From Nocardia carnea (GTDB lineage Bacteria; Actinomycetota; Actinomycetes; Mycobacteriales; Mycobacteriaceae), in assembly GCF_029868325.1 (NCBI RefSeq), contig NZ_JARWNW010000200.1, forward strand, positions 1-36,656: a DNA stretch of 36,656 nt. Direction: 5' to 3'. Made by a program: the position numbers and the translations under genes. Below are positions 18,479-27,702 of the stretch, in pieces; position 1 is the stretch's first letter, and every line of letters starts with the position of its first letter. The notes under the pieces are model-generated. The model saw only the letters and a program-made list of their open reading frames with translations. It was not told where the DNA came from and searched no databases.

Positions 18479-19975
18479 ATGAGTAGTTTCGCCGACGAAG
18501 TCCTCTACATGGGATTGACGGCGGGTCCGGACCGGCACGCAGTCACCGACAGCTTCGGGAACTGGACGTGGCGGGAACTGCACGAGCAGGTCATCGCGGT
18601 GGAGGCCGCGCTTCGCGCGCGCGGGCTCCCGCCGCGGTCTCGGATCGTCCTGGTGGGACCGGATAGCGTGTGGCATCACATCATGCTGCTTGCGTGCGCG
18701 CGTGCCGAGATGATCTTCGTGCCGGTCAACAATCGCTATACGCAGGCCGACGCCGAGCACGTGATGCGGCTGATCAAACCCGCCGTCGGCCTTCTCCATC
18801 CGGATTTCGCGGAAATCTTCGCCCGCACCGGACACCGAGGCACCGGCGAACAGATGGGGCCATTCGAGCTCGTCGCCTGGGACACCGGCGAAGCGAAGGA
18901 TTTGTCCAGGATTCGGACCCAGCGCACTCCGATCCTGATCACACTCACCTCCGGATCGACCGCAGCACCGAAACCCGTGCTTTACAGCTCCGAGGGCGAG
19001 ATGGCGGTCTCTCGTCTCCACGGCAGCTTGTGGCGGCTCAACTCGAGTGATGTCTTGCTCGCGCCGCCGGCATTCTCCTGGATCTACGGCCTGGGGACGG
19101 CAAACCTCACCGGACTCATGTGCGGTGCCGAGGCGGTTATGCTCGACCGCTTCAGCCCAACGCTGCTCTGCGACCGGGCTGAAGGCCGCGGCGTCACAAT
19201 CTTCATGGGTGTGGTCACCCACTTCCGGATGCTCGTCGACTACTGCGAGACAACGGGCCGGCGGCCCTTCGGTCCGGAGCTGCGCATGGCCGTCAGCGGG
19301 GGAGAGCGGCGCGATGAGGTCGCTTTCGCCAAGTTCGAAGAGATGTTCGGTGTGCCGGTCCTCGATCTCTACGCATCCTCGGAGGGCCGGCCCGGTTTCG
19401 GCTACGACCCATACATCGACCCCCATCCCATGCCAGGGTCCTGCGGCCGGGTAATCCCTGGTGTCCAGGCGCGAGTAGAGCCCGACGCCGGCGGCGCCGC
19501 GCCCGGGGAACTCTACCTTCGATCTGCGGGTAACTACATGGGCTACTTCGACCCCGAGCTGCTCGTGGAACCCGAGATCAGTCCGCAGGACTGGCTGCCG
19601 ATGGGCGACCGGTTCGAGATCACCGACGAGGGCTGGGGTTACGTGGTCGGCCGGAACAAGGAAGTGATCATCCGAGGGGGCGCCAATATTTCGCCGGTCG
19701 AAGTCGAAGCCACAATCGCGCAGCACCCGGATGTCACCGGGGTCGCGGTCGTCGGCATCGACAGCGCCAGCCACGGCGAAGCCGTCGCCGCTGCGATCGT
19801 CGGCGACTTCCCGGAGGGAGCCGATATCGGCGCGGTGCTGAGCGAGCACTGTGCCTCGGGGCTGGCGCGGTTCAAGATCCCCACCCAATGGCTGGTCATG
19901 GACCGCTTGCCCCGCAATACCAACGACAAGATCGACAAAGTCGCCATCAAGGCCCTGTTCCATGCCGATGCCTGA
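18479..19975 (+). CDS. AMP-forming acyl/aryl-CoA ligase-like protein
   Basis: A 498-residue ANL-superfamily enzyme. The phosphate loop reads LTSGSTAAPKPV (156-167), a departure from the usual TSGTTGxPK. YASSEGRPGFGYDP replaces the common YGxTE, and the hinge region is MGDRFEITDEGWGYVVGRNK, followed by RGGANISPVEVE and a C-terminal Lys in NDKIDKVAI. ATG 18479 has AAGGA upstream. It stands 117 nt after the SDR and 66 nt before the aminotransferase. It probably adenylates an acid intermediate of the pathway, perhaps an aryl or short-chain acid; whether it makes a CoA thioester or an amide cannot be told. Confidence 0.85.
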   Translation: MSSFADEVLYMGLTAGPDRHAVTDSFGNWTWRELHEQVIAVEAALRARGLPPRSRIVLVGPDSVWHHIMLLACARAEMIFVPVNNRYTQADAEHVMRLIKPAVGLLHPDFAEIFARTGHRGTGEQMGPFELVAWDTGEAKDLSRIRTQRTPILITLTSGSTAAPKPVLYSSEGEMAVSRLHGSLWRLNSSDVLLAPPAFSWIYGLGTANLTGLMCGAEAVMLDRFSPTLLCDRAEGRGVTIFMGVVTHFRMLVDYCETTGRRPFGPELRMAVSGGERRDEVAFAKFEEMFGVPVLDLYASSEGRPGFGYDPYIDPHPMPGSCGRVIPGVQARVEPDAGGAAPGELYLRSAGNYMGYFDPELLVEPEISPQDWLPMGDRFEITDEGWGYVVGRNKEVIIRGGANISPVEVEATIAQHPDVTGVAVVGIDSASHGEAVAAAIVGDFPEGADIGAVLSEHCASGLARFKIPTQWLVMDRLPRNTNDKIDKVAIKALFHADA

Positions 19976-20041
19976 CTGCTCGGGCGCCGGCTCCTTCCTG
20001 CGCCGGCCCCCCGGGCGCAACTCATTACCCAGGAGATTTCT

Positions 20042-21319
20042 ATGGCCATTGAGGCTCACCCGGTCCTGCCCGGTCCTGCTCTGTGGAGCGCCCAGGCACA
20101 TATGCCGTCTGTACTCGGCCGGCAGATCGTCATCGAACGGGCCCTGGGCTCCTACCTGTTCACCGCCGACGGGCAGCGGCTCTTCGACGGCACCGCCGGG
20201 CTGTGGCACGCCAATATGGGGCACTCCCGTCCCGAGCTCGCCGAAGCAGCCTATGCCCAGATGCAACGCTTGGAGACTTACCACGTCTTCGGCCGATACC
20301 TGAACAACCGGGCCGTCGAGCTCGGCGAGGTGCTGGCCGGGCTCTCACCAATCATCAACCCGAAAGTCATCCTCAACAGCGGGGGTTCGGACGCCATCGA
20401 CGTGGCCTGCAAACTCGCGCGGCGCCACTGGCAAGCCGAGGGCCGCCCCACGAAGACAATGATCCTGAGCAGGGAGTTCGCCTACCACGGGCTCCACGCA
20501 TACGGCACCAGCATTGCAGGACTTCAATTCAACCGCGACGGCTACGGCACACCGTCACTGGTACCGGAAACCGCCCTCGTCTCGTCTGCCGACATCACCG
20601 CTGTCGAGCAGACCATTGCAGAGATCGGTGCCGATAAAATCGCCGCGATCGTGGCCGAACCGATCCAAGGTACCGGCGGCGTCAATCCGCCCACGTCCGG
20701 CTACCTCGAAGGACTGCAACGGATCTGCCGAGACAACGACATCCTGCTCATCGCCGACGAAGTCATCACCGGCTTCGGCCGCACCGGCGAAATGTTCGCT
20801 GTAGAACGCTACGGGGTCGAGCCGGACCTGATCACCTTCGCCAAGGGGGTCACCTCAGGCTACGCACCGCTCGGCGGCGTCCTCGTCTCACCTCGCATAT
20901 GGGAGCGTTTCTACCGCGATACCGAAGAGACCCCCATTTTCCGCCATGGCGCAACGTACGCCGGTCACGCGACCGCATGCGCTGTCGCCCTGCGTCACTT
21001 GGAGCTTCTGGAAGAAGACAAGATGCTGCCCCGGGTCGCAGAACTAGAAATCGTTCTTACCGAGCAGTTTCAGCGTCTCGACGCTCTTCCCGGAGTAGCC
21101 GAGACCCGAGTGGCGGGCCTGCTCGGCGGGATCTCACTCCAGGACCACCTCAACGCCGAGGCACTCACCGATCAACTGGTCGAAAACGGATTCGTAACCC
21201 GCCCGCTGCGCGGCAACACCATACAGGTCAGCCCGCCGTTCATCACGACCGACGAGGAGATCCACCAGCTCGTCGACGCCCTCGAGGCCGTGATCATCGC
21301 ACACGACGGAGGCCGCTGA
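20042..21319 (+). CDS. Class III (omega) aminotransferase, PLP-dependent
   Basis: A 425-residue enzyme that transfers a terminal amino group from an amine or omega-amino acid to a keto acid, usually pyruvate or 2-oxoglutarate. Visible features are the N-terminal FDGTAGLWHANMGH (48-61, typical of pyruvate-using members), LNSGGSDAIDVACKLAR (111-127), the PLP-binding Asp239 in LLIADEVITGFGRTG and the Schiff-base Lys268 in ITFAKGVTSGYAPLGG. ATG 20042 has CAGGAGA upstream. Only 2 nt separate it from the succinate-semialdehyde-dehydrogenase-like gene, a pairing like gabT-gabD. The alanine dehydrogenase under the same operator type (32235-33347) would remove the alanine formed. The actual donor is unknown. 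Confidence 0.92.
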   Translation: MAIEAHPVLPGPALWSAQAHMPSVLGRQIVIERALGSYLFTADGQRLFDGTAGLWHANMGHSRPELAEAAYAQMQRLETYHVFGRYLNNRAVELGEVLAGLSPIINPKVILNSGGSDAIDVACKLARRHWQAEGRPTKTMILSREFAYHGLHAYGTSIAGLQFNRDGYGTPSLVPETALVSSADITAVEQTIAEIGADKIAAIVAEPIQGTGGVNPPTSGYLEGLQRICRDNDILLIADEVITGFGRTGEMFAVERYGVEPDLITFAKGVTSGYAPLGGVLVSPRIWERFYRDTEETPIFRHGATYAGHATACAVALRHLELLEEDKMLPRVAELEIVLTEQFQRLDALPGVAETRVAGLLGGISLQDHLNAEALTDQLVENGFVTRPLRGNTIQVSPPFITTDEEIHQLVDALEAVIIAHDGGR

Positions 21320-21321
21320 CC

Positions 21322-22809
21322 ATGAGTGCACACGACCCGCTTCTCCAACCCGACCCAGAACTCCACGCCACCGCAAGGAAGGTCGTCACGCGGATCGGCG
21401 CCGACCGGGCCCCGGCGCCGAACGCGATCGCGATCCACGACCCGCACGACGGCTCTACCATCGGGTTCACCCCTGACCGCGACATCGATCAGGCGCTGGA
21501 GGCAGTCACCCGCGCCGACACCGCCGGCCGCAGCTGGGCCGCCACATCGCCCAGGTATCGCGCCGATATCCTGCGCCGCTGGTATGACCGGATCGTCGAC
21601 AACGCCGACGATATCGCACTGCTCATCACCCTGGAGATGGGCAAAACCCTCGCCGACGCACGAGCCGAAGTCGCCTACGGTGCCGATTTCGTGCGCTGGT
21701 ACGCCGAGGAGATCACGCACCAGACCGGCACCGTACGAGAAGCCCCATCGGGCGGGGCACGGCTCCTCACCCGCCGGGCACCGGTCGGCCTGGCAGTTCT
21801 CATCACTCCGTGGAACTTCCCGCTGGCCATGGCCACCCGCAAGATCGCTCCCGCCCTGGCCGCAGGCTGCCCCGCCGTCGTCAAACCCGCCGCACTCACG
21901 CCACTCACCACGCTGTTCGCAGTACAACTGGCGGTGGAAGCCGGAGTGCCAGAGGACCTTGTTCAGGTTGTGACCACCAGCGACGCCAGCGCTTTCAGCG
22001 CCGCAGTCCTCTCTGATCCGCGGGTTCGCAAGGTTTCCTTCACCGGCTCCACCCCGGTGGGCAAGATATTGCTCCGCCTCGCGGCCGACAACGTACTCAG
22101 GACGTCGATGGAACTCGGCGGCAACGCCCCGTTCCTGGTGTTCGACGACGCCGACCTCGAGCGGGCCGTCGAAGGCGCTTTCGTCGCCAAAATGCGTAAC
22201 GGTGGGCAGTCCTGTATCGCGGCCAACCGCTTCCTCGTTCAGAACGGAATCGCCGAGGCGTTCGTCGAGGGCTTGACCGAACGGTTGGCCTCCCTGCCGA
22301 CCGGCAGCGGTCTCGCCCCCGGCGTCGGCCTCGGACCCATGGTCGACCACCGGGCCGTGCATCGGCTCCAGGGGCTCGTCGACGATGCCGTCGAACGAGG
22401 CGCCACACTGCACACCCCAGACCCCGCGATCGACGGGCCCGGCTCGTACTTCGGGGCGACGCTGCTCGACCATGTACCCGCCGACGCCGAAGTGGCCACC
22501 ACGGAAATATTCGGACCGATCGCCTCGGTGCAACGATTCTCCACCCAGGACGAAGCGCTTGCCAAGGCCAACGACACCGAATTCGGACTTGCCGGCTACG
22601 TCTTCACCGAAAGCCTCGACCGGGCCTTCGACGTCGCCGACAATCTCGCCACCGGGATCCTCGGAATAAACCAAGGTCTGCCTTCCAACGCGGCAGCACC
22701 CTTCGGCGGCATCAAGGAATCCGGACTCGGCCGCGAAGGCAGCGCCGAAGGCCTCGAGGAGTACCAAGAGCTCCGCTTCTACAACCTGGCGCTGCGCAGC
22801 ACCAGCTGA
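21322..22809 (+). CDS. Aldehyde dehydrogenase, succinate-semialdehyde dehydrogenase-like
   Basis: A 495-residue NAD(P)-dependent aldehyde dehydrogenase. Catalytic residues are seen: Asn165 (TPWNFP), Lys188 (VVKPA), Glu264 (MELGGNAP) and Cys298 (NGGQSCIAANR). The last motif and the C-terminus GGIKESGLGREG match the GabD branch. ATG 21322 follows the aminotransferase stop by 2 nt, so the two are translated together. It probably oxidises the semialdehyde made by that aminotransferase to a carboxylate. The naming as succinate-semialdehyde specific is by resemblance only. Confidence 0.9.
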   Translation: MSAHDPLLQPDPELHATARKVVTRIGADRAPAPNAIAIHDPHDGSTIGFTPDRDIDQALEAVTRADTAGRSWAATSPRYRADILRRWYDRIVDNADDIALLITLEMGKTLADARAEVAYGADFVRWYAEEITHQTGTVREAPSGGARLLTRRAPVGLAVLITPWNFPLAMATRKIAPALAAGCPAVVKPAALTPLTTLFAVQLAVEAGVPEDLVQVVTTSDASAFSAAVLSDPRVRKVSFTGSTPVGKILLRLAADNVLRTSMELGGNAPFLVFDDADLERAVEGAFVAKMRNGGQSCIAANRFLVQNGIAEAFVEGLTERLASLPTGSGLAPGVGLGPMVDHRAVHRLQGLVDDAVERGATLHTPDPAIDGPGSYFGATLLDHVPADAEVATTEIFGPIASVQRFSTQDEALAKANDTEFGLAGYVFTESLDRAFDVADNLATGILGINQGLPSNAAAPFGGIKESGLGREGSAEGLEEYQELRFYNLALRSTS

Positions 22810-22843
22810 ACTGGTTCAACCACTTCATCCGACAGAGGACCCA

Positions 22844-24394
22844 ATGACCATCGAACACGACGATCTGCTCAATGCGCTCGGATCCATTTGGGGTGCGCAT
22901 GCGCCGACTGAGCCCACCGCAGCCCTGCTGACTCGCACGCCCACCGGTGAATCTCGCATGCTGATCGATGGAGAGCTCACTGAAGCGGCGAGTGGAAACA
23001 TTTTTCTCAACATCGACCCGACGACCGAGACCCCCTTGGGCGAAGTCGCCGACGCTGGACCCGAGGATATCGATCGTGCGATATCGGCGGCCCGGCGAGC
23101 GTTCGACACAACATCTTGGTCGACTGATCCAGCATTGCGACGGCACTGCTTGATGCAGCTGCACGCCGCGCTGACCAGGTCGGCCGATCAGCTGCGCGCC
23201 ACGGCCGTGCGAGAGACCGGCATAGCCGTCCGTACGACCTATGCCTTCCATTCCGATCTCTCCATCTCCTATATCCCGTATTTCGCCGAACTTGCGACGA
23301 ACTACGAGTACGAGCATCCCCTTCCCGACCAACCGTGGGCGCCAGGAACGAAACGGCTGGTGCGTCATGAAGCGGTAGGCGTCGTCGCAGCAATCACACC
23401 ATGGAACTTTCCCCTGTATTCGCTGATCACCAAGCTCGCCCCGGCACTCGCGGCGGGATCCACGGTGATTCTCAAACCCGCCCCGCAATCACCTTGGCAT
23501 GCAACGCTGATCGCACGGATCATCTCCGAAGAAACCGACTTCCCGCCCGGTGTGATCAACATCGTGCCAACGGCCGATAACGCCGTTGCCGAAATACTGA
23601 CACGCGATCCGCGCATCGACATGGTGCACTTCACGGGGTCGACCATCGTGGGTAAGCGTGTCATGGCCAACGCTGCTGAGCGTGTGGCCCGCGTGTCGCT
23701 CGAACTCGGTGGAAAATCCGCGAACATCCTTATGCCCGACGTCGATCTCGACGCCGTCCTTCCCGTAGCTGCCGGCATGGTCTGTATGAACGCCGGGCAA
23801 GGCTGCGTACTGCCCACCCGTATGCTGGTTCCCCGGACGCGCTACCACGAAGCCACCGAACTGGCGAAACTGATCTACGAGACCATTCCCTACGGTGACC
23901 CCGCCGACCCTGACGTAGTCTTCGGGCCGCAGATTTCATCCCTGCAGCGCGATCGAATCTTGGGCTTGGTCGGCAAGGGAGTCGACGAGGGTGCCCGATT
24001 GATAGCAGGCGGGGGAAAACCGAGCCGGTTCGACAAGGGTTTCTTTATGGAACCTACGCTGTTCATAGATGTTCACCCTGATTCGACAATCGCACAACAA
24101 GAAATCTTCGGTCCCGTATTATCGATCACGCCGTACGAAACAGTGGGCGAAGCGATCGACATAGCGAACAACTCGACATACGGTCTCGCCTGCAATATTT
24201 GGGGTTCCGATGAGGATGAGGCCACTGCGGTATCGCGGAGGATTCGTGCCGGGGCGGTATCGATCAATGGAGGACTGTTTTACGCGCCGGATCTAGCGAT
24301 CGGTGGGTTCAAACAAAGCGGTCTCGGCCGCGAATCCGGGATCGAAGGATTCGAGGAGTTCTTGGAGACCAAGGCCATAGCAATCGGCCAGTGA
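22844..24394 (+). CDS. Aldehyde dehydrogenase, second of the operon
   Basis: A 516-residue NAD-dependent aldehyde dehydrogenase. Residues Asn188 (TPWNFP), Lys211 (ILKPAPQS), Glu287 (LELGGKSAN) and Cys321 (NAGQGCVLPTR) are in place. The N-terminus carries about 40 residues before the core, and the protein resembles betaine/aryl-aldehyde dehydrogenases rather than GabD. ATG 22844 has AGAGGA upstream, 34 nt after the preceding gene. Its third codon positions are visibly less GC-rich than those of the aminotransferase pair before it, which marks a compositional step inside the operon. Substrate unknown; it could act on an aromatic aldehyde or on the product of the alcohol dehydrogenase at 27703. 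Confidence 0.9.
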   Translation: MTIEHDDLLNALGSIWGAHAPTEPTAALLTRTPTGESRMLIDGELTEAASGNIFLNIDPTTETPLGEVADAGPEDIDRAISAARRAFDTTSWSTDPALRRHCLMQLHAALTRSADQLRATAVRETGIAVRTTYAFHSDLSISYIPYFAELATNYEYEHPLPDQPWAPGTKRLVRHEAVGVVAAITPWNFPLYSLITKLAPALAAGSTVILKPAPQSPWHATLIARIISEETDFPPGVINIVPTADNAVAEILTRDPRIDMVHFTGSTIVGKRVMANAAERVARVSLELGGKSANILMPDVDLDAVLPVAAGMVCMNAGQGCVLPTRMLVPRTRYHEATELAKLIYETIPYGDPADPDVVFGPQISSLQRDRILGLVGKGVDEGARLIAGGGKPSRFDKGFFMEPTLFIDVHPDSTIAQQEIFGPVLSITPYETVGEAIDIANNSTYGLACNIWGSDEDEATAVSRRIRAGAVSINGGLFYAPDLAIGGFKQSGLGRESGIEGFEEFLETKAIAIGQ

Positions 24395-24468
24395 AGAACT
24401 AGACACGACCCAGCGGTTGAGAGACGCGGCTGCGCGCACCCTGAGCGCCTTGCCTCGAACGGAGAATC

Positions 24469-25773
24469 ATGCCGACACAGCCCGTGGATCGCCAATCCGA
24501 CGATCTTTCTCCAAACAAGTGGAGAGCTAGGATCGTGATCACCGTTGTGGTCGCTCTGGCCTTTTCCTATGGGCTTCAAATGTACTGCACTGTGCCGGCC
24601 TTCTCTTCGATCGGCGAAGAGTTCGCCCTTTCGCCTTCGCAAACCGCACTGATGGTGTCAGCGTTCTTTCTTGGTTATGCGACTTTTCATATTCCTGCCG
24701 GATTCTTCTCCGCCGCATACGGGCTCAAAACAGTCGCTGTCACGGGGTCCATCATCATGTCTGCGTCCACCGTCTTGTTCGCCGTGTCGACCGAATACTG
24801 GACCCTGCTTCTTTCCCGAGTGCTCGGCGGCATGGGAATGTCGGCGATCGTGGGAAGTGCCATCCCGCTCGCCGTAGCATGGTCCAGTCCCACCAATGTG
24901 CGCATGATAGTCGGCGGCTTCATCAATGGGCTCGGAGCTACCGCAGGTAACGCGTTCGGCCTGTATTTCTGGGACTACCTCACTCGATGGATGAGCTGGA
25001 GGTCCAGCACTCTGGTCGCCGCAGCATTCGGACTGCTCGTAACATTGTTGGCGATCGGCGTTCTACGTTCCCCACGGGGTATGGCGGATTTGGATGGAGG
25101 CCACTTCTCCTGGGCCTCGACATCCAGATGCTTGCGATCCCGATCCATGTGGGCAATCGGCATCGGCAGCGTGGGAGCCTACGGCGCCTTGTTCACAGTG
25201 TCTCAGCTGAGCCCTGGATACGTCGAAACCGAACTCGGATTCTCTTCCCCGAACGCCTCACTTGTCTCTACCGTTATGCTGCTGATCGGAATACCCGGAG
25301 CGCTTATCGGTGGCTACTTTGCCGATGGCGCACGACGCTATTTGCCCACATTGTGGCTTCCCGCCGTCATGCTGGCGATCCTTCTGATCAGTATTCCCTT
25401 CGCGAACTCCATAACCGTGTGGATCATCTTGGCAGGCGTCGGATTTCTCGGCATGATGTACTTTTCTCCCTGTACGGTATCGCCTGGCGAGTATCCCGAT
25501 GAGATAGCGTCGAGAGATTTCGGTACCGCGCTCGGCCTGGTTCTGACCTTGGGAAATTGCGGCTCAATTCTCTTTCCATACATCTACGGGCGTGTTACCG
25601 AACTCAGCGGGCCTGATACCGGATGGCTGGTACTTGGAGCAGCAGCCGCTCTCGCTTCGTCTGCATTCCTGCTCGCTCGCGAGCCGCGCTCGTCTCCGGC
25701 TCCCGGCCCGGACTGCATCGAAGCCCAGGCGAACAAGAAAATGAACCCTTCACAACATGATCGGATCGCATAA
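24469..25773 (+). CDS. MFS transporter
   Basis: A 434-residue 12-TM carrier. TM1-TM2 contain YGLQMYCTVPAFSSIGEEF and MVSAFFLGYATFHIPAGFF, and the cytoplasmic loop 2-3 carries AYGLKTVAVTG instead of the common DRxGRR motif. It differs from the two ACS-type transporters at the window ends. The start is ATG 24469 with GGAGA just upstream. Its TAA overlaps the ATG of the next gene by one base, so the unrecognised protein 25773-26594 is coupled to it. It probably moves the pathway substrate or an intermediate across the inner membrane; direction and substrate are not known. Confidence 0.88.
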   Translation: MPTQPVDRQSDDLSPNKWRARIVITVVVALAFSYGLQMYCTVPAFSSIGEEFALSPSQTALMVSAFFLGYATFHIPAGFFSAAYGLKTVAVTGSIIMSASTVLFAVSTEYWTLLLSRVLGGMGMSAIVGSAIPLAVAWSSPTNVRMIVGGFINGLGATAGNAFGLYFWDYLTRWMSWRSSTLVAAAFGLLVTLLAIGVLRSPRGMADLDGGHFSWASTSRCLRSRSMWAIGIGSVGAYGALFTVSQLSPGYVETELGFSSPNASLVSTVMLLIGIPGALIGGYFADGARRYLPTLWLPAVMLAILLISIPFANSITVWIILAGVGFLGMMYFSPCTVSPGEYPDEIASRDFGTALGLVLTLGNCGSILFPYIYGRVTELSGPDTGWLVLGAAAALASSAFLLAREPRSSPAPGPDCIEAQANKKMNPSQHDRIA

Positions 25774-26594
25774 TGCACGCCGCACGTCAGCTATCGGTGA
25801 GCATGTTCAGCTCCACATTGAACGGAAACAATATCGATCCACACGCTGTGTTCCCGGAGTGGACCGCGCAGGACCGATTCGGAATCGTCGTCGACGAACC
25901 ACTGGGCGGCTTGGGTGCGAGCCTGTTGATGCAACTCGCCATCGCAAAATTCTACTCGGTGAAGACCGAGCGAATCGATCGGTCACCAACCTACCCGGAG
26001 GTGTACCTGTTCCACGTCGGGGGTCGACATGGAGACTTCAACAACTTCGACATCTGGCCCCCCAGGAAAGAGCTCTTTCTGCCGAACGACCCACTTGCCG
26101 TATTGGACTCGATCAACGCGCACGCAATCACCCGAATCGCGGTGCCGGCCGGGTGTCTGGGTTCATATGATCGGCTTCGTGACGGAGCAAGCTCCTGGGC
26201 CGAAATAGCTAGCGCACGCGACCGTCTGCGCTCTTGTTTCCAGTACGATCCGTCCGGGGTCGAGAGTAAAGCCGATTGGGAGCTGACCACATCGGACGCA
26301 CACACTTTGGAGAATATTTTCGATACGATCTACCCGGCCGCGGGCTCGGCACTTTTCAAGTGGCGTGTCGAAACCGGGACACCCGTACCTCTGCCAGGCC
26401 TTTCGAATATTTCCGATATCGCCAAGTGGGCAGCGATAGTGGATCAGCGTCTCGGGGAGCTTCCGTCGGTCCACTTCGAAAAAGCTAAGCAACGTCTGGA
26501 AGCGCGAATGTCCGAGGATGTTTTGGTAGAGAGCTATCGGCAGATCGACATCGATTCGCTATTGTCTCGACTTTGTCATTTGGCCATGCAGTGA
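25773..26594 (+). CDS. Unrecognised 273-residue protein coupled to the transporter
   Basis: I do not recognise this family. The protein is soluble-looking, with no signal peptide or membrane segment. The most striking part is residues 81-101, HVGGRHGDFNNFDIWPPRKE then L, with His, Asp and Arg residues packed as in a possible active or metal site; PEVYLFHVGG before it looks like a beta strand. A helical C-terminal half follows (about 165-273). ATG 25773 overlaps the transporter stop by one base; ATG 25803 is an alternative. It lies between the transporter and an SDR inside the operon with normal spacing, so it is probably expressed and functional. It could be an enzyme of the pathway, for example a lyase or hydrolase, or an accessory protein; I cannot choose. 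Confidence 0.75.
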   Translation: MHAARQLSVSMFSSTLNGNNIDPHAVFPEWTAQDRFGIVVDEPLGGLGASLLMQLAIAKFYSVKTERIDRSPTYPEVYLFHVGGRHGDFNNFDIWPPRKELFLPNDPLAVLDSINAHAITRIAVPAGCLGSYDRLRDGASSWAEIASARDRLRSCFQYDPSGVESKADWELTTSDAHTLENIFDTIYPAAGSALFKWRVETGTPVPLPGLSNISDIAKWAAIVDQRLGELPSVHFEKAKQRLEARMSEDVLVESYRQIDIDSLLSRLCHLAMQ

Positions 26595-26621
26595 ACGCAA
26601 ACAAACAGAAAGGGTTGCTGA

Positions 26622-27365
26622 GTGAATAGCATCAGAAACAAGGTGGTAGTGATTACCGGAGCCTCATCCGGAATCGGAGCTGCGACGGCCAGGGCAATAG
26701 CTGGGCGCGGAGGTCTGGTAGTCGGCGGAGCCCTCGACGAAGCAGGCTTGGCGACGATGGTCGACGGGATCAGGGCGGAGGGCGGTACAGCTGACCCATT
26801 TGTGGTAGACGTGACCGATCCGGCGAGGGCGCAGGAGCTCGTGGATTTCGCGGTGGAACGGTTCGGCACCGTCGATGTGCTGATCAACAACGCTGGCCTT
26901 ATGTTCTTTTCGAGCTGGAAGGACCTGGCGCTCGACGAGTGGAATCAAATGATCGATGTCAATATCCGTGGCTATCTCAACACTATCCATGCGGTGCTTC
27001 CGCGGATGCTGGAGCGGGGATCCGGCCACATCGTAAACATGGCGTCCCTGGCCGGACACGTTGCTCATACCGGGGCAGGTGTGTATAGCGCGACTAAGTT
27101 TTTCGTTTCGGCGGTTACCGACAGCCTCCGAAAGGAGTTGAGCGCTGAGCACGGTATACGGGCCACTGCGATCAGTCCTGGTGTTATCAATACCGGATGG
27201 GAAACCAAACTCTCTGATCCCACAGCGCGCGCATCAGCCGGAGAGCTGGCAAAAATTGCCATTGAGCCGGAATCTGTTGCACTCGCGGTGCTGTACGCTA
27301 TCGACCAACCAGCAGAAGTCACCATAAATGATCTTCTGATTTCCCCGACCCGACAAGTTTGGTAG
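26622..27365 (+). CDS. Short-chain dehydrogenase/reductase
   Basis: A 247-residue classical SDR with ITGASSGIGA (11-20), NNAG (89-92), Ser142 and Tyr155-x3-Lys159 (YSATK). The sequence resembles the YdfG/serine-dehydrogenase-like subgroup (SPGVINTGW near 188, TINDLLISPTRQ at the end), whose known members oxidise small 3-hydroxy acids. It starts at GTG 26622 with AAAGGG upstream. It is the last gene of the operon, 27 nt after the unrecognised protein, and is followed by a hairpin at 27473-27510. The substrate is not known. Confidence 0.88.
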   Translation: MNSIRNKVVVITGASSGIGAATARAIAGRGGLVVGGALDEAGLATMVDGIRAEGGTADPFVVDVTDPARAQELVDFAVERFGTVDVLINNAGLMFFSSWKDLALDEWNQMIDVNIRGYLNTIHAVLPRMLERGSGHIVNMASLAGHVAHTGAGVYSATKFFVSAVTDSLRKELSAEHGIRATAISPGVINTGWETKLSDPTARASAGELAKIAIEPESVALAVLYAIDQPAEVTINDLLISPTRQVW

Positions 27366-27702
27366 GGATGCACTGCCGGCTCAGTCGAGTCCCACCGTCG
27401 TTCCAATCGGCAGGTCGGCCAGAGTTATGACGAGGCTACGGCCGCCAGTTGCTTCGTGACATGGTCTTCAGATCACAGGGCCCGCCGGGACCTCTGGCTG
27501 GGCCCTGTGACGACGACGGAATTGGCGTCAGCATTCTTGTCGGCGGCTACCGGAACCAATCCACGTTGCCAGGCATCAACAATGATGCGCCTTCCCACGT
27601 TGCCACGTCACCCGGCGGCGTGAAGAAGCCGGGGTCCCGTCGCGAAGTCGGCGTCGAGTACCTCGAGGAATATTCGTGTACCTAGAAATTGAGAAGGTGG
27701 AC
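27366..27702. other. 337-nt gene-free stretch with operon terminator
   Basis: It holds the hairpin at 27473-27510 and presumably the promoter of the alcohol dehydrogenase at 27703. A 78-codon frame at 27449 lacks a ribosome site and a recognisable product. I see no copy of the ACATGT operator here. Confidence 0.5.
27473..27510 (+). terminator. Terminator hairpin after the monooxygenase operon
   Basis: TCACAGGGCCC (27473-27483) and GGGCCCTGTGA (27500-27510) form a perfect 11-bp stem with a 16-nt loop, 107 nt after the last SDR. No T-run follows. Confidence 0.6.

Noticed and set aside
17444..20284. 946-codon minus-strand open frame across the SDR and ligase genes
   Set aside because: Very long but antisense to two strongly supported genes; GC-rich third positions suppress stop codons on the opposite strand. 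No known domain could be read in it.
27449..27685. 78-codon frame between the SDR and alcohol dehydrogenase genes
   Set aside because: It runs through the terminator hairpin and has neither a ribosome site nor a recognisable pattern.
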